This document shows, one piece after another, positions 24,801 to 34,379 of a stretch of DNA of 60,000 bases. Origin of the DNA: Membranipora membranacea (Eukaryota > Bryozoa > Gymnolaemata > Cheilostomatida > Membraniporidae); the NCBI GenBank assembly GCA_914767715.1, contig OU612074.1, forward strand, positions 21,378,062 through 21,438,061. The letters run 5' to 3'. The notes beneath the pieces are model-generated. The model had not been told where the DNA came from. It was given only the letters and a program-made list of their open reading frames with translations, and did no database searches. Within the stretch, counting starts at the first letter, position 1; every line of letters starts with the position of its first letter. The translations under genes and the position numbers were made by a program.

Positions 24801-27800
24801 GGAGTCAGGGTCTGACTGAACCAATGAAGAACAAAATCTCATTGTAGAACTACTTAAAAGAGCAATAATTCGATGATCTGACTGCAAATTGTGCAATTTG
24901 TTTTCTGATGTGATCTCTTAAGGTGAGATTTCCATCTGTCATGATACTACAAAACAAAAATTCGCAGCTTGCATTAGTAGGGAGTAGAATGATTTACCTC
25001 TTGGCTGCAGTTGGATTTCCCAAATTGACATTCCAACAAAGTTTTCATGCTCACTCTCAGTGTGACTTTCCTGCAACATCCAGCCGTTTTGCTTCAGATC
25101 GTAGATAAAGTCATTGAATTGCTCCTGAGATAGAAACAAAGAATCATTGAAATGGTGTGTTGATGAATGAGCTCATTATGAAAAAACACACTAGGGAATC
25201 AACACTGTCTCTTGCTTTCTAGGCTTAAAATTGTCAAATGTTGGCCATCGTTACTCTTAAATGTTGACAAGACTCAAACTAATCTCTTGTTGGACAAAGT
25301 ACACCAGACAAATAAACAACCCGATAGCAGAATCCCTATTAGATGTCGGTTTTCTCTCGAATGGCTAACAATGTTGTGTCATGACAAGTCATGTGACCTG
25401 AAGGGAGCCAGAACAATGAGCGGATAACCAATGGGAGTCCCTTAAATACTTCCATACCTAACAAGCTGTGTATATTCTCGAGACATTGAAAAATTGAATG
25501 TGAAAATTTGAAGTCAACAGACCAGGTCACTGGAAACTCCACAAGGATAGATCATGTCTGGAGTCAATCGGCAAACATGATGTTTTTATTTTGGCTCTTC
25601 TCAGGCACAGAATCATAATCCAAAGTTTAGAAGCATGTATGAAGTCACATTCACCAAAGTCAAAGGTTATTCCGAGTTGGTAGTTACAAAAGCACTTGGG
25701 AAGGCTTCTCAGGTGGTTTGAGTGAGAAGCGTGACAACCAAACCCTGTTCAATGTTCATCAAAAGAAAAACTTGGCCGCCATCCAATATTGGCCCCCAAT
25801 ATAAAACTCGGCCCAATCTACTTGCCCTCAAATGTGAAACTTGGCCCGAATTAGTCAAAAAATTGGCACCATTGAAACTTGGCTTAAACCAAACTTGGAC
25901 CCAATTACAAAATTTATCCCAATCAGTGCTTAGCAAGCTATTGTATCTTCGAGATTTTTTTCATCCTAGTGCTGGTTTGTATCTCATTTGTCGCTTGTAT
26001 GCATATGCTATGTTAGTTTGATTGAGTGATTCCCATCACTAACACAGAGGTATTGCAAAAAATTGATGCATGATTTTTCCACAAATAAGAAAGCGTTGAT
26101 TCTGCAGTAGATCTCAAGTCAGAAGTTATCCTCTGAACTCTGTGTATCAACTCATTAATGGCAACTTGCTTTAGATTGACCAGATTAGCCTGAATTCCCA
26201 AAACTTAGCCAAGTAATGGATTGGTGCCTAACGCAACACATTTTTTATTTTGGGACAAGTTTCAGTATATTGGGCCGATTTTGATATGTGGGGAAAGTCC
26301 CTCTAATTGGTTCAAATTTTAATTTCTTGAGTCAGGTTTTAGTATATAAAGCCAAGTTTTGAATTTCATTGTCATATTTGGTGCTATGTTTTGTATTCGG
26401 GGTCAAGATTGGCTCAGGACAAGTTTGGACGGAGTAAAATTTGGTTTTGGCTAGGTTTTGCATTGGTAAAATTTGGACAGGGTCAGGTTGTCGTTGAGTC
26501 AAGTTTTTGTAGAACAATTTAAGACTTTCGATTTTCTGCTAAACTATTTACATCATTTTAAAGAGCTGTTTTACAAGCTAGTAAGTTCTAAAGATGTTGA
26601 AAAATTCTCTGAAATTCTCTGATTTCGAAGTTGCCCCTCACCCATAGGCTCCGATGGCTTCAGTTGAGGCAGTGAGCTTAGAAATGATATCCGATCTCTA
26701 GTGATCTAATATTATAAAGCATTTGCAGATGAAAGATCTCTTTTATTTGCGCATGCCTCATTCCGTTATCTTCTCTGCTCTTTTGCATCTGCTTTCTGCA
26801 GGGGAGATTAACCCTAGGTAGACCCCATCGGGACACCATGAAACTTTGATAATCAGAATTTAAATCATTTTTGGCAGGTATGGTGTACACTAGGACCATA
26901 TAATGCTACTCACAGTATTATGGGCATTCCAATGATACAAAAAAAAACATCTGTCATTTCTGCTTTAATGGTGGAAATATATCTCTTTATTTTAAGCAAT
27001 CTTATTCGACCACATGCTTTGCCCTGTGCCCTGTGGATTTCCAATTATTTTGCTGTGGTGAAATTGTGTCAACAATCAATGCCTCTTGAATGGTTCACAG
27101 TAAGTACTCACTGAAGAAGAACCTTCCTGGTTTTTCTTTGATGGTTGATGTGCTGACGGTTGATGTGCAGATGGTTGATGTGCTGATGGTTGATGTGCCC
27201 TGCCTGTGATATCATCTGATGAAGGAGCCGATGATGCTGGACCAAAATCATTATTACCATAATCCTCCGTTGTCCTCTCACCTTTAATGAAGAAGAGTTA
27301 TTTTTGTTATATTTTGGTATCAGTCAAGACCAGAATAATCAATTTGTATCTACAACCCATTGCCCATTATTTTTCAGGATATCAGTTTCAAGACATTTTC
27401 ATGAAGCTTATTCGTTCTGATTAACTTTAAATTTATAGTAATAATAATGAGAAGCAAACATATTCTCGCATTATTCTCTTTGAACTGCTTTGACTGTGAC
27501 ATCCTCTGTTGAAGAAGGCAATGATGGTGACTGACGATCAGGATTATCATAATCTTCTGTTGTTCTCTCAACTACAATATAGATGTATACTTCTTTATTC
27601 TATATAATGGCTGCAACCCTAAAATTCAGATTTCCAATTTCTTTTTTCAGAAATTCAGTTTTCTTAAAACTTATTCATACTTGGTTCGATAACTTTCAAT
27701 CAATGAGATCAGAGTAAGAATTTCACAGAGACATGACACCTACGCAATTTCTTACATCATTGTAAAGCTTAGACTGAGAGAACCAAATGAACCTTGTGTG

Positions 27801-30800
27801 CACAAATTAGCCATAAAATAAAGAGTTGAAAAAAAAAGAATTCATTTGGTGACCTTAGGGTTACCTCAGCGTTTATCTCCCCAAGCAGAAAGTGGAAGCA
27901 GAATAGCAGAGGAGATAATGGGTATGAGGTATGCCCAACAAAAGAACAGAGCTCTCATCCAAGTATGCCATATTAGGCTAGTTAACTTGAGCTTGGATAC
28001 GATTTTGAAGCTGACTGCCTCCCTTACAGATTTGGAGCCTATGGTTGCAAAAAAAATTCAAAATCAAAATCATTTTTTCAAAAAACTCTTGGAATAATTT
28101 GTTAGCATCTTGAGAACCAACCAGGCTGTATAGCTTTTTGTCATTTCTGCTATAAAATATCAACGCTTCTTCATATTATATTTGTTTACCTGGCCTGAAG
28201 GTGGCATCTTCTGTTGAGGAGCTGATCAATGATGGTGAACTAAAATCAGCATTATCATGACCCTCTGTTGTCCTCATAGATATAAATGAGTGAGTAACAT
28301 ATATTGGCCGATGCATGCAACAACCTGCCATTGAGAATGGCTCAAATGTCATATATTCAAATGTGGCCTTAGTACAGTGTGGCATTCTGAATTGGTTGTC
28401 ACAATGACCATGCAGGTAGGGATTTTAAGGCTACAGAATGACCTAGTTATATACTACCTGGCAGCATTCTGCAGTAGTTATGCAACATTTTTACACTGAA
28501 ATAATTCACTTCTGTGAAAAATCATCTTTAGTGTTAGTTGCTGTCCTCTCATCTAAGCTAAGAGGTATCAAAGCCCAATAAGCTACAAATTCTATCTACT
28601 TTTGAGAAAACTGTTAATATCGCCAAAACTAGTTACATACTATTGCACCATGCCCAAAGCAATGAAAACATTTTTATTTCTAACTTATGGACAAGGAATT
28701 GTCAAATAAAAGTTTTGGGAAGTGGAAGGTTTTTTGGCTGGTACAGTCCAAGGCTTTGATGTCTCATAGATGAGAAGTGGACAATTTTGAACACTATACA
28801 TAGTTTTACCTAGAAGTGCTATCAATTTTCTCAGGGTTAAATATTGTATAACTGCTTATTCAGAACGACCTCCACTACTATGATTTTATTTGGTCTTTTT
28901 GTAGCCTTTAACACAAACTTAATGAAGTGCAATGGCTAATCTATACTGTATGTTTGTATCTATGGTTGGTGTCTCCAGATCTGAAATGTACACAAATTAT
29001 CATTCATTATTATTACTGTTTAAACCACCATGCTCAGATCTTGTAATTATGTACTTTTACTCGAGGATTGGTTTTGAGATGTAGTTATAAAACCTTTTTG
29101 ACTGTTTATATCAAAGTATAAATCTAATATTTGCTGTGGTTAATAAAGAGCCAATAATGGCTCAGCTTTTTCTTTTGGCCCGGCTCTAAGACAACTGAAC
29201 AGAACACCTGTTTCTGAGTTGATCGGTCGAAGGCCAGCAAGAAGAGACTCATATTCTGAGAGAAATGGTATCTCAACTAGGGACCCATGACCATCTGTTG
29301 TTCCTCCATCATTTATTGCTCCATAGAGGTTATCATAATCATAATAATAATCAGGAGAGTCCAATTGACGCCTGTAATGAAATTGGGTAAATAAATAGTC
29401 ATTCTAAAACACTATCAAAATAAAATTGAGGGGCAATGCAGCCAATGTGTTGGCCCTCTGGTCCTATTTGCTGCTGGGTGGACAGAGCAAACCCACCAGG
29501 AAGGAATGATAATGTCTAAAAGATTTAGAAAACATATTCAGGGTTGCAGTTCAGAGCAAACCTTTGATAACCAACAGTACTAAGTAGTCAAATACCTGCA
29601 GTTGTCCTCTCAAAAGAGAAGTTGTTGTCAGAAGCTATGCTGTAATCATGCACATGATTTTGACAAATGAGTAAATTTGTTGATTCGCTTTTTACTCACA
29701 TATTGAAATTGCAGATCGTTACTGCTGGGAATTCCAGAATGTTCTTGTGTTCTGTCTGTGTGTCAGTAACTGTGTTGAACTCAAAGTAGGTTAGAGTCCT
29801 GTAAATAACAACCAATACTCATTAAACTCTTTGAGTTCAGACTTTATTTTATCCACCATCACAGTATCACTCATGTAAAACATTGAGATATAATCAGATG
29901 TTCTATTGACAAACAGTTCACGCTCTTGATTGAATATAAATATTTCTTTTGTTAGAAAATTTCATAAAAATTGAAACTAACCCATACTTAATGGATGAAT
30001 GGATCTAGTAATATTCTGATGTTGACAATACTCGCGTAGTGAAATGAGAATAAGAGCGTCAAGGCACAAAATCAGCCTGTGGATGTTTTTCATATATCGT
30101 GAAAAGGAAATTCTGACCTTAGCAGTTTGATGAAAAGTCCAGTTTTGAAACTTGACTCTCTTTGAAAGCTTTTTTATCCTGTCTCTCATGGCAATATATT
30201 ATCACGTTTGTAATTTAGTAGACTTATTGGAGGGGTGGACTATATCGTGGGTCATTCAAATCATATCTATATAAAAGAGGTATTCATAACTCATGACAGT
30301 GTTGTTCGCTAACTAGACAAAGAATGAGGCTCAAATCTCAGGCGATTCTTACCTTTTGAGTACAATCCAAACTACACAACAGAACGCCACAGCGATAGCA
30401 ATCATCCATGTGATTTTTTTTTTCTACTTTTTGAGTTGACAACCTTGAAAATAAAAGTTTTATTATATACAAATGAGTTTTGTTGACATTTTCTTTCACA
30501 AAAATATTACCCAGGATACATGTGAGTTTTTCTGAATTTTTTTTTACGAATAATTTAAGATCAAACAAAATTTTAGCGCAATTATAAATTGCATTGGAAT
30601 TTTGATCTCAATACTTTTATTTCACTAAATCATGACAACACATAAAAATAATAATTGTAACCTATGAAAACCTGTTACAAATTGAATGAAAGGCGGATTT
30701 TGTAACAAAACTTTCTGTTGTGTTATTTTGACTTACTTGGTTGAATCCATGAAAGGTTGTGTTTTTGGCGAAAGATTCAAATGTGCTCTCTTTATCCTCG

Positions 30801-31388
30801 GCAGACACAGGGTGGGGAGGCTGCTGATGGAAGGATGGAGCTTTTATATCTATGTAACCGAGATATGACTTTGATTCCTTGCCGGGAATATCAATATTTA
30901 CCTGGCTACACTTCTGAAGAACCTTCATATTACTCTGCAGCAGGTTAGGAGAACCTACAAGATCCATGGAAAGATGAAAAGAAATAAATTTTAAACATTA
31001 ACCTAACATTTAACATAGAACCTAAAGAGCCTGCAGTGCAGGATAGGTCTCAGGTAAAAGTTTTTATGGGTTCATTTTATTTTTCCGCAACCATAAACAT
31101 GTAGGATATTTATAACGCTACGCAGATAGAAATTCATGAAGGCTATTTAGTACGTGATTTTTGTAGGTCAATAAATCCTAGTATTGTATTTGACTGTGCC
31201 AGACAATCGCCAGTATCTGGGCCTTGGTATGAATTTGAAACCAAAAGGATCTCCAATCAACAATAGATCGGCAGTAATAAATAAAAACCAAGAATACAAA
31301 AACAGCACAATAAATTTGTCGTGTCAATTGTCTGATAACTGATACCTGGAATAATAGGCTGCACGTATATCTGTCTCACTGCTGCCAT
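19443..31388 (-). CDS. DEG/ENaC/ASIC-type sodium channel subunit, 16 exons, 670 aa
   Basis: Trimeric, amiloride-sensitive-type cation channel subunit of the plasma membrane, with two membrane spans and a large extracellular domain. Exons (high to low): 31388-31346, 30954-30737, 30423-30353, 29798-29700, 29371-29208, 28552-28510, 28272-28190, 27281-27112, 25124-24998, 24837-24674, 24467-24330, 21856-21682, 21353-21276, 21012-20823, 19920-19829, 19600-19443. All introns are GT-AG and phases agree throughout (2013 nt with stop). Seen: cytoplasmic HG motif (residues 83-84), TM1 (about 91-109), FPAVTICN (about 136-143), LTPLGNCYTFN, YSFSSC...C-x-C, CDCPISC, and the TM2 filter G-V-S (630-632). Residues 199-297 are an S/T/N/D/P-rich insert built from related exons, absent from ordinary ASICs. 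The weakest junctions are exon 6 (GTGAAT donor), exon 5 (GTGTTC) and the exon 10 acceptor. Ligand (protons, peptides or other) cannot be told. Confidence 0.9.
20524..20690. mobile_element. Hairpin MITE, copy B, in a channel intron
   Basis: Arms GGATGTTCCAACATG...GTGCTGTATGGGAC and GTCCCATACAGCACCTGTC...CTCACAACATC form an imperfect inverted repeat and share the core with 16905-17040. It lies in the intron between channel exons 14 and 15. Confidence 0.6.
22241..24219. mobile_element. P-type DNA transposon, 1979 bp, with 8-bp target duplication
   Basis: The ends CATAGACCTACTAATAAT and ATTATTAGTAGGTCTATG are inverted copies and the similarity runs inward for about 330 bp (22241-22570 against 23890-24219). 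It is flanked by the direct repeat GATTCAAC at 22233-22240 and 24220-24227. An 8-bp duplication with CA-starting termini fits P elements, and the interior holds a P/THAP9-like transposase C-terminus. The right side also has a tandem duplication of the inverted-repeat sequence (23700-23870 resembles 23885-24050). It sits in the intron between channel exons 11 and 12. The N-terminal transposase is absent, so it is non-autonomous. Confidence 0.9.
22738..23187 (-). pseudogene. P-element/THAP9-like transposase C-terminal fragment
   Basis: An open minus-strand frame of 149 codons: FDYFVGGYVIRSTKLNCSVC, then DDTTLVSVKNRGGLVV and LSPNTKKLFVVSEQLL, then AVHSTSTIRSLIHRYIMLR. The pattern 'Y.AGYV.RK..C..C...L...L...KNRGGL..PS......SE' is the C-terminal domain of P-element and THAP9 transposases. 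The catalytic RNase H-like core and THAP finger are missing. The frame is intact, suggesting a rather recent deletion derivative. Confidence 0.8.
24330..25124 (-). CDS. Channel exons 9-11: finger/palm region
   Basis: Exon 9 (25124-24998) EQFNDFIYDLKQNGW...; exon 10 (24837-24674) with the conserved LTPLGNCYTFN and GLLIKLDIQH; exon 11 (24467-24330) YEYTTLLPFVGVKVRIHP..., ending ITLSQTK. These match the ASIC order 'T..G.CYTFN ... L.LDIQ..EY ... GFKV.IH ... G.G..PG'. The exon 10 acceptor (CAATGAG) has a poor pyrimidine tract but is the only one that keeps phase. Residues near exon 9 lack the cysteine usually found there. Confidence 0.85.
25740..26520. repeat. Degenerate AAACTTGGCC repeats in two opposed blocks
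   Basis: 25760-25935 holds many variants of AAACTTGG(C/A)CC at roughly 20-25 bp spacing. 26255-26515 holds the reverse complement (GGCCAAGTTT, GGGTCAAGATT, GGACAAGTTT). The blocks face each other across about 300 bp of ordinary sequence in the intron between channel exons 8 and 9. Function unknown; possibly the arms of an old foldback element. Confidence 0.55.
27112..28552 (-). CDS. Channel exons 6-8: repeated S/T-rich cassette exons
   Basis: Three exons with a common start pattern (x-ERT[TA]...): 28552-28510 (DERTATNTKDD), 28272-28190 (TTEGHDNADFSSPSL..., ending EDATFRPG) and 27281-27112 (GERTTEDYGNNDFG..., ending in HQPSA repeats and GSSS). Phases 1-2, 2-1 and 1-0 join exactly to exons 5 and 9. 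Similarity at nucleotide level (GAGAGGACAAC..., ACAGA[AG]GATGTCAC...) shows exon duplication. A fourth cassette at 27571-27485 lacks a GT donor. The block forms a low-complexity extracellular linker between TM1 and the palm/finger, which is unusual for the family. Confidence 0.75.
27141..27199 (-). repeat. 15-bp coding minisatellite (HQPSA x4)
   Basis: Four 15-bp copies of GGTTGATGTGC(T/A)GA(T/C), read on the minus strand as four HQPSA pentapeptides in exon 8 of the channel gene. It keeps the frame and probably varies in copy number. Confidence 0.85.
27485..27571 (-). pseudogene. Orphan cassette exon (broken donor)
   Basis: After a good acceptor (TTGTAG) the frame encodes VERTTEDYDNPDRQSPSLP then STEDVTVKA, clearly a paralogue of exons 7 and 8. 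The homologous exon end is followed by TT instead of GT, so it would not splice normally. It is probably skipped, or it uses a cryptic donor I cannot identify. Confidence 0.65.
29208..29798 (-). CDS. Channel exons 4-5: post-TM1 segment and acidic/Tyr-rich stretch
   Basis: Exon 4 (29798-29700) encodes LTYFEFNTVTD and EFPAVTICNFN, the family-defining region just outside TM1. Exon 5 (29371-29208) completes the ATG codon split by the intron, then encodes RQLDSPDYYYDYDN and an acidic, glycine-rich run. It leaves by a GTGTTC donor. Reading on would meet a stop at 29140-29142. Confidence 0.88.
30353..31388 (-). CDS. Channel exons 1-3: start, cytoplasmic N-terminus, HG motif, TM1
   Basis: The start ATG (31388-31386) sits in GCCATGG, a near-ideal Kozak context. 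Exon 1 gives 14 residues and ends CAG-GTATCA. Exon 2 starts after a pyrimidine-rich tract and TGTAG and ends NTTFHGFNQ before GTAAGT, the His-Gly gating motif region of the family. Exon 3 starts right after a TAG, encodes three lysines then ITWMIAIAVAFCCVVWIV (TM1), and ends at AAAAG-GTAAGA. ATG at 30967 is an alternative start, but it lies inside the acceptor tract of exon 2. Confidence 0.88.
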
Positions 31389-31399
31389 GGCGGTACTTC

Positions 31400-31924
31400 T
31401 ACAACACAGAACTGTCCTGTGTGTCAACACTTGACAGAGTGGATTTAAAATGCAACGTTAATTACAGACGATGTTTCAAACGTTTTTATATTTCATGGCC
31501 TTGTGGGGGATGGTTATTGCACAATATGTATTGAGACGATTCTAATTTCAATTACTTATTTGGAATGTATTGTTTTGCCTTTCTCATTAGCCCAGTATAT
31601 ATGTATATAAATATAAATATCTATTAATCACTGATATAATTTCGCTCATTGACCTATAAGACAAGTATTTGGTAATCTATATTATTACGTACACATTTGT
31701 TGTTACTTGGACAGGAGGATGTGTTTTAGGCACTTACTGATTTTTCATCAAAGCACACCCTAACACAAGCCCATTCCCATTATCCAAAGGATATTCTTAC
31801 AAGTATTGGGTGCCATCATATCTAATCACTTCAGACAATCGAATTAATTAATTTCAAATATTTTTGGATATTTTTAGGAATTAAGTAGTCAGGGGTCAGA
31901 CCGAGGCATATCAGTTTGTGAAGG
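31400..31924. other. Region upstream of the channel start codon
   Basis: It should contain the 5' UTR and promoter of the minus-strand channel gene. I see no TATA box in a convincing position and no other exon. Confidence 0.35.
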
Positions 31925-32164
31925 CTAGTGACTTATATTTCTTGACTGACTTGCTGTTTGGTAAGAAACAGAAGATTTGGCTGCCCCTAAAAAGGTCGCA
32001 AGGTGCACTAAATCTTCATACTGAGAATGTGATACATCTGGATAACTAGAATGCATCCTAGATGTGAGGGCATGGAGGGCCTCCTGAACTGGGTGTGCAT
32101 TAAGTTGCAAAAACTGAAGTTGGCAGTAATCAGCCATTTGCAGTGACACGTTGATCTTTGCCAA
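31925..32164 (-). other. Unassigned 79-codon open frame
   Basis: The minus frame ADYCQLQFLQLNAHPVQEAL...HSQYEDLVHLATFLGAAKSS ends in a stop at 31925-31927. Composition is protein-like (helical, few rare residues), but I recognise no family and no clear acceptor. It could be a terminal exon or a transposase remnant. Confidence 0.3.
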
Positions 32165-32679
32165 CAGGCAGCTTCATCAATTTTTAAACTGTTCAGGGGA
32201 AGGGTATTATTGAAACTCTAGGATAGACTAGGGGAGGCACTACAAAACCAAAAACAATATTTGCCCTCTGACCCATCCATGCAAAATTTCCGTTGACGTG
32301 CAGAGATAAGTATTTATTTTGAATATAAAGTGATCTATAGCTGGACTGTATAATTACAACAAAATTAATGGATGACTCAATGAACACATAGCTGTCTGCA
32401 ATAAGATATAATGATAGATTTCAAATCTGGAATTGAAAGCAGTTAAGCAACACTAGCGTTAACTGGCTCAGTTTAATTCACAGCAAACTGCCCGGCATGG
32501 ATTTTTGAATTCAATAAAAAAATTCATAGAAAATAATCATGTGTCATAATTATTGTTATATTGTCATATTGTATTGTTGTATTTATTCATCTTTGTCTGG
32601 GCATGATACGGTCAGCAAGATTAAAAGGTTTTGAGATGTAATAAAATTCATATCACTGATAGTTATGTCCCATTTTTCG

Positions 32680-32870
32680 CTAGCAACTGTTGGCAGCAGT
32701 GGAGCAATAATCCGACCAGACATCACCGTTAACAGTATTACTAGGATCACACTCAGTATAATACTCTTCTGTAACAATGGGAGAGGCAGCAGATGAGTTC
32801 TCTGTGTACAGCTCTGTCAATAGATCTGTGGTGAAGCTGGATGTTGGATAACAATCACACTCATCTGACG
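32680..32870 (-). CDS. Unassigned terminal exon, acidic and cysteine-containing
   Basis: After an acceptor-like AG (32871 or 32865) the frame reads SDECDCYPTSSFTTDLLTEL, continues through TEEYYTECDPSNTVNG and ends WSDYCSTAANSC then TAG (32682-32680). Spaced cysteines, no membrane segment. It could be the last exon of the arylsulfatase-like gene just upstream, but no linking exon was found and the sequence is not a sulfatase motif. Treated as an orphan exon. Confidence 0.4.
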
Positions 32871-33547
32871 CTCAGGTATGAAACGAACATCATCACCAAC
32901 ACCATCACACACTCAACCATTGTTATGAATAAGGCTATGAATAAAAATTATAACTGCTCTTGTTTGACTCTGACAACAGTTGGCAGTCATCTACTCAATA
33001 TGCAAATCATAGAAATTAAATACGAAGGTAGGGCAAAAAGCCGTCCAACACAACAATAAATAATAAAGGCATAACTTCATTATTTTTTGGTATGATCACT
33101 TTTTTCATCTAGTTACTACTTTTTATCATCTGAATTGCAAGAAAGATTCACACTATTATTATCCATAACCTTAAAGTAGTATGGTAGTGGCAGGAATAAA
33201 GTTTCACAAATTGTAATATCCAACTGTTAGACCAGCTACGTTTACTTTCCTCTTCATATCCTCTTCCATGTCAAATAGCCAAAGTAAAGTGCTCACCAAC
33301 AGTTAGTCATCCCCTAACAAGGTTATCTACACTGTAGCAAACATTTACTCACCAAGACTATCAATTTTGATAATATATTAAACTAACGGGCTGTTTCTGA
33401 GTGAGTAGGATAGATTGTAATGGCAAATTACTTACAGAATGTGCAAAGATAATAAAAATCCTGGAGCTTGATTTAGTGGAGAGAGATTAGCTTTTAAACT
33501 GGACACAGCCAGATTGGTAAATTTAAACCCATTTGAAATCCACTTAC

Positions 33548-33767
33548 ATCAGTGGGTGTATGAGGAGCCTGATAAGCCAAGTAAAGGAACATAGGATCAT
33601 CCACTGGATGACTGTTAATCAACACTAACGCTTTGTCTGTGAAAGCTGTGGTAGAGTATTTGCCATCATCAGCTTTATAATCATCATTCTTAATTCCGGC
33701 GGCCACATCAACATCATGGTAGTCTTGGTAGCTTCCTATTCTGTTACTGTTAATATCAGTATTCCTC
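33548..33767 (-). CDS. Arylsulfatase B-like exon
   Basis: The exon begins after TTTTCAG and ends at GAT-GTAAGT. It encodes GSYQDYHDVDVAAGI, then DGKYSTTAFTDKALVLINSH and DDPMFLYLAYQAPHTP. The pattern 'G.YST..FT..A...I..H....P.FLYL.YQA.H.P' is typical of arylsulfatase B/I/J lysosomal or secreted sulfatases, which cleave sulfate esters of glycosaminoglycans. It enters at phase 2 while the upstream CGPSR exon leaves at phase 1, so at least one exon (the GKWHLG part) is missing or unseen. Confidence 0.8.
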
Positions 33768-33894
33768 CTGAAAACAAGCAGGTAAAATACATCATTTAAA
33801 GCAAGTGATGCTCTTCTTCTTGACCTGCTCTAACCCTAATTCTGATAACTACCCAAAACTGATTATTTAGTATGAATTATGGAACATAAAGGAT

Positions 33895-34211
33895 GAGCAA
33901 ACTTACGACTTTCTCGTGTAGTGATCCGAGGAGCAAACTTACGACTTTCTCGTGTAGTGATCCGAGGAGCAGACTTACGACTTTCTCGTGTAGTGATCAT
34001 AAGAGCAGACTTACGACTTTCTCATGTAGCGATCGGAGGAGCAAACTTACGCCTTTCTTGTGTAGTGATCCGAGGAGCAGACTTACGACTTTCTCGTGTA
34101 GTGATCATAAGAGCAGACTTACGACTTTCTCATGTAGCGATCAGAGGAGCAAACTTACGCCTTTCTTGTGTAGTGATCGGAGGAGATAACTTACGACTTT
34201 CTCGTGTAGTG
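33895..34211. repeat. 36-bp minisatellite, 9 copies, each with GTAAGT on the minus strand
   Basis: ACTTACG recurs exactly every 36 bp (33901, 33937, and so on to 34189). Variants repeat in threes (units 2-4 match 5-7), so a 108-bp higher-order unit is present. On the minus strand, the transcribed strand of the sulfatase exons on both sides, every unit reads AAAG(T/G)CGTAAGT, a 5' splice-site-like sequence. Plus-strand open frames across it are by-products of the 36-bp period. Confidence 0.9.
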
Positions 34212-34295
34212 AAAATACTACCAGTCTGGCAGAGGAACTCTGCAAGTGGTACACTGTATTGTTAGACGATAGAAATCAAATAAAAATCTTCTCAC

Positions 34296-34370
34296 CTGAA
34301 AGTAACTGTGTCCTCGAAGGTCCACATGTGGGGGCAGTGTAATAAATTGGATTAAATGGATTAAAATCAA
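34296..34370 (-). CDS. Arylsulfatase active-site exon (CGPSR)
   Basis: The minus frame encodes DFNPFNPIYYTAPTCGPSR followed by TQLLS and ends at TTTCAG-GTGAGA. C-x-P-S-R is the sulfatase signature whose cysteine is converted to formylglycine, and 'YY..P.C.PSR.QLL' is the arylsulfatase B-type context. The start at an AG at 34372-34371 is tentative because the pyrimidine tract is poor. No upstream exon with the metal-binding 'DD.G..D' motif was found, so the gene is partial here. Confidence 0.65.
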
Positions 34371-34379
34371 CTTGCCGTG

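Noticed and set aside
29140-29207. Read-through of channel exon 5 to a stop at 29140 as a short protein end
   Set aside because: The donor at 29207 gives exact phase continuity through the remaining exons to TM2.
33893-34265. Plus-strand repetitive protein (SKLTTFSCSDPR-type 12-mer repeats)
   Set aside because: The 36-bp period is divisible by three, so open frames arise automatically; no start context or flanking exon on that strand.
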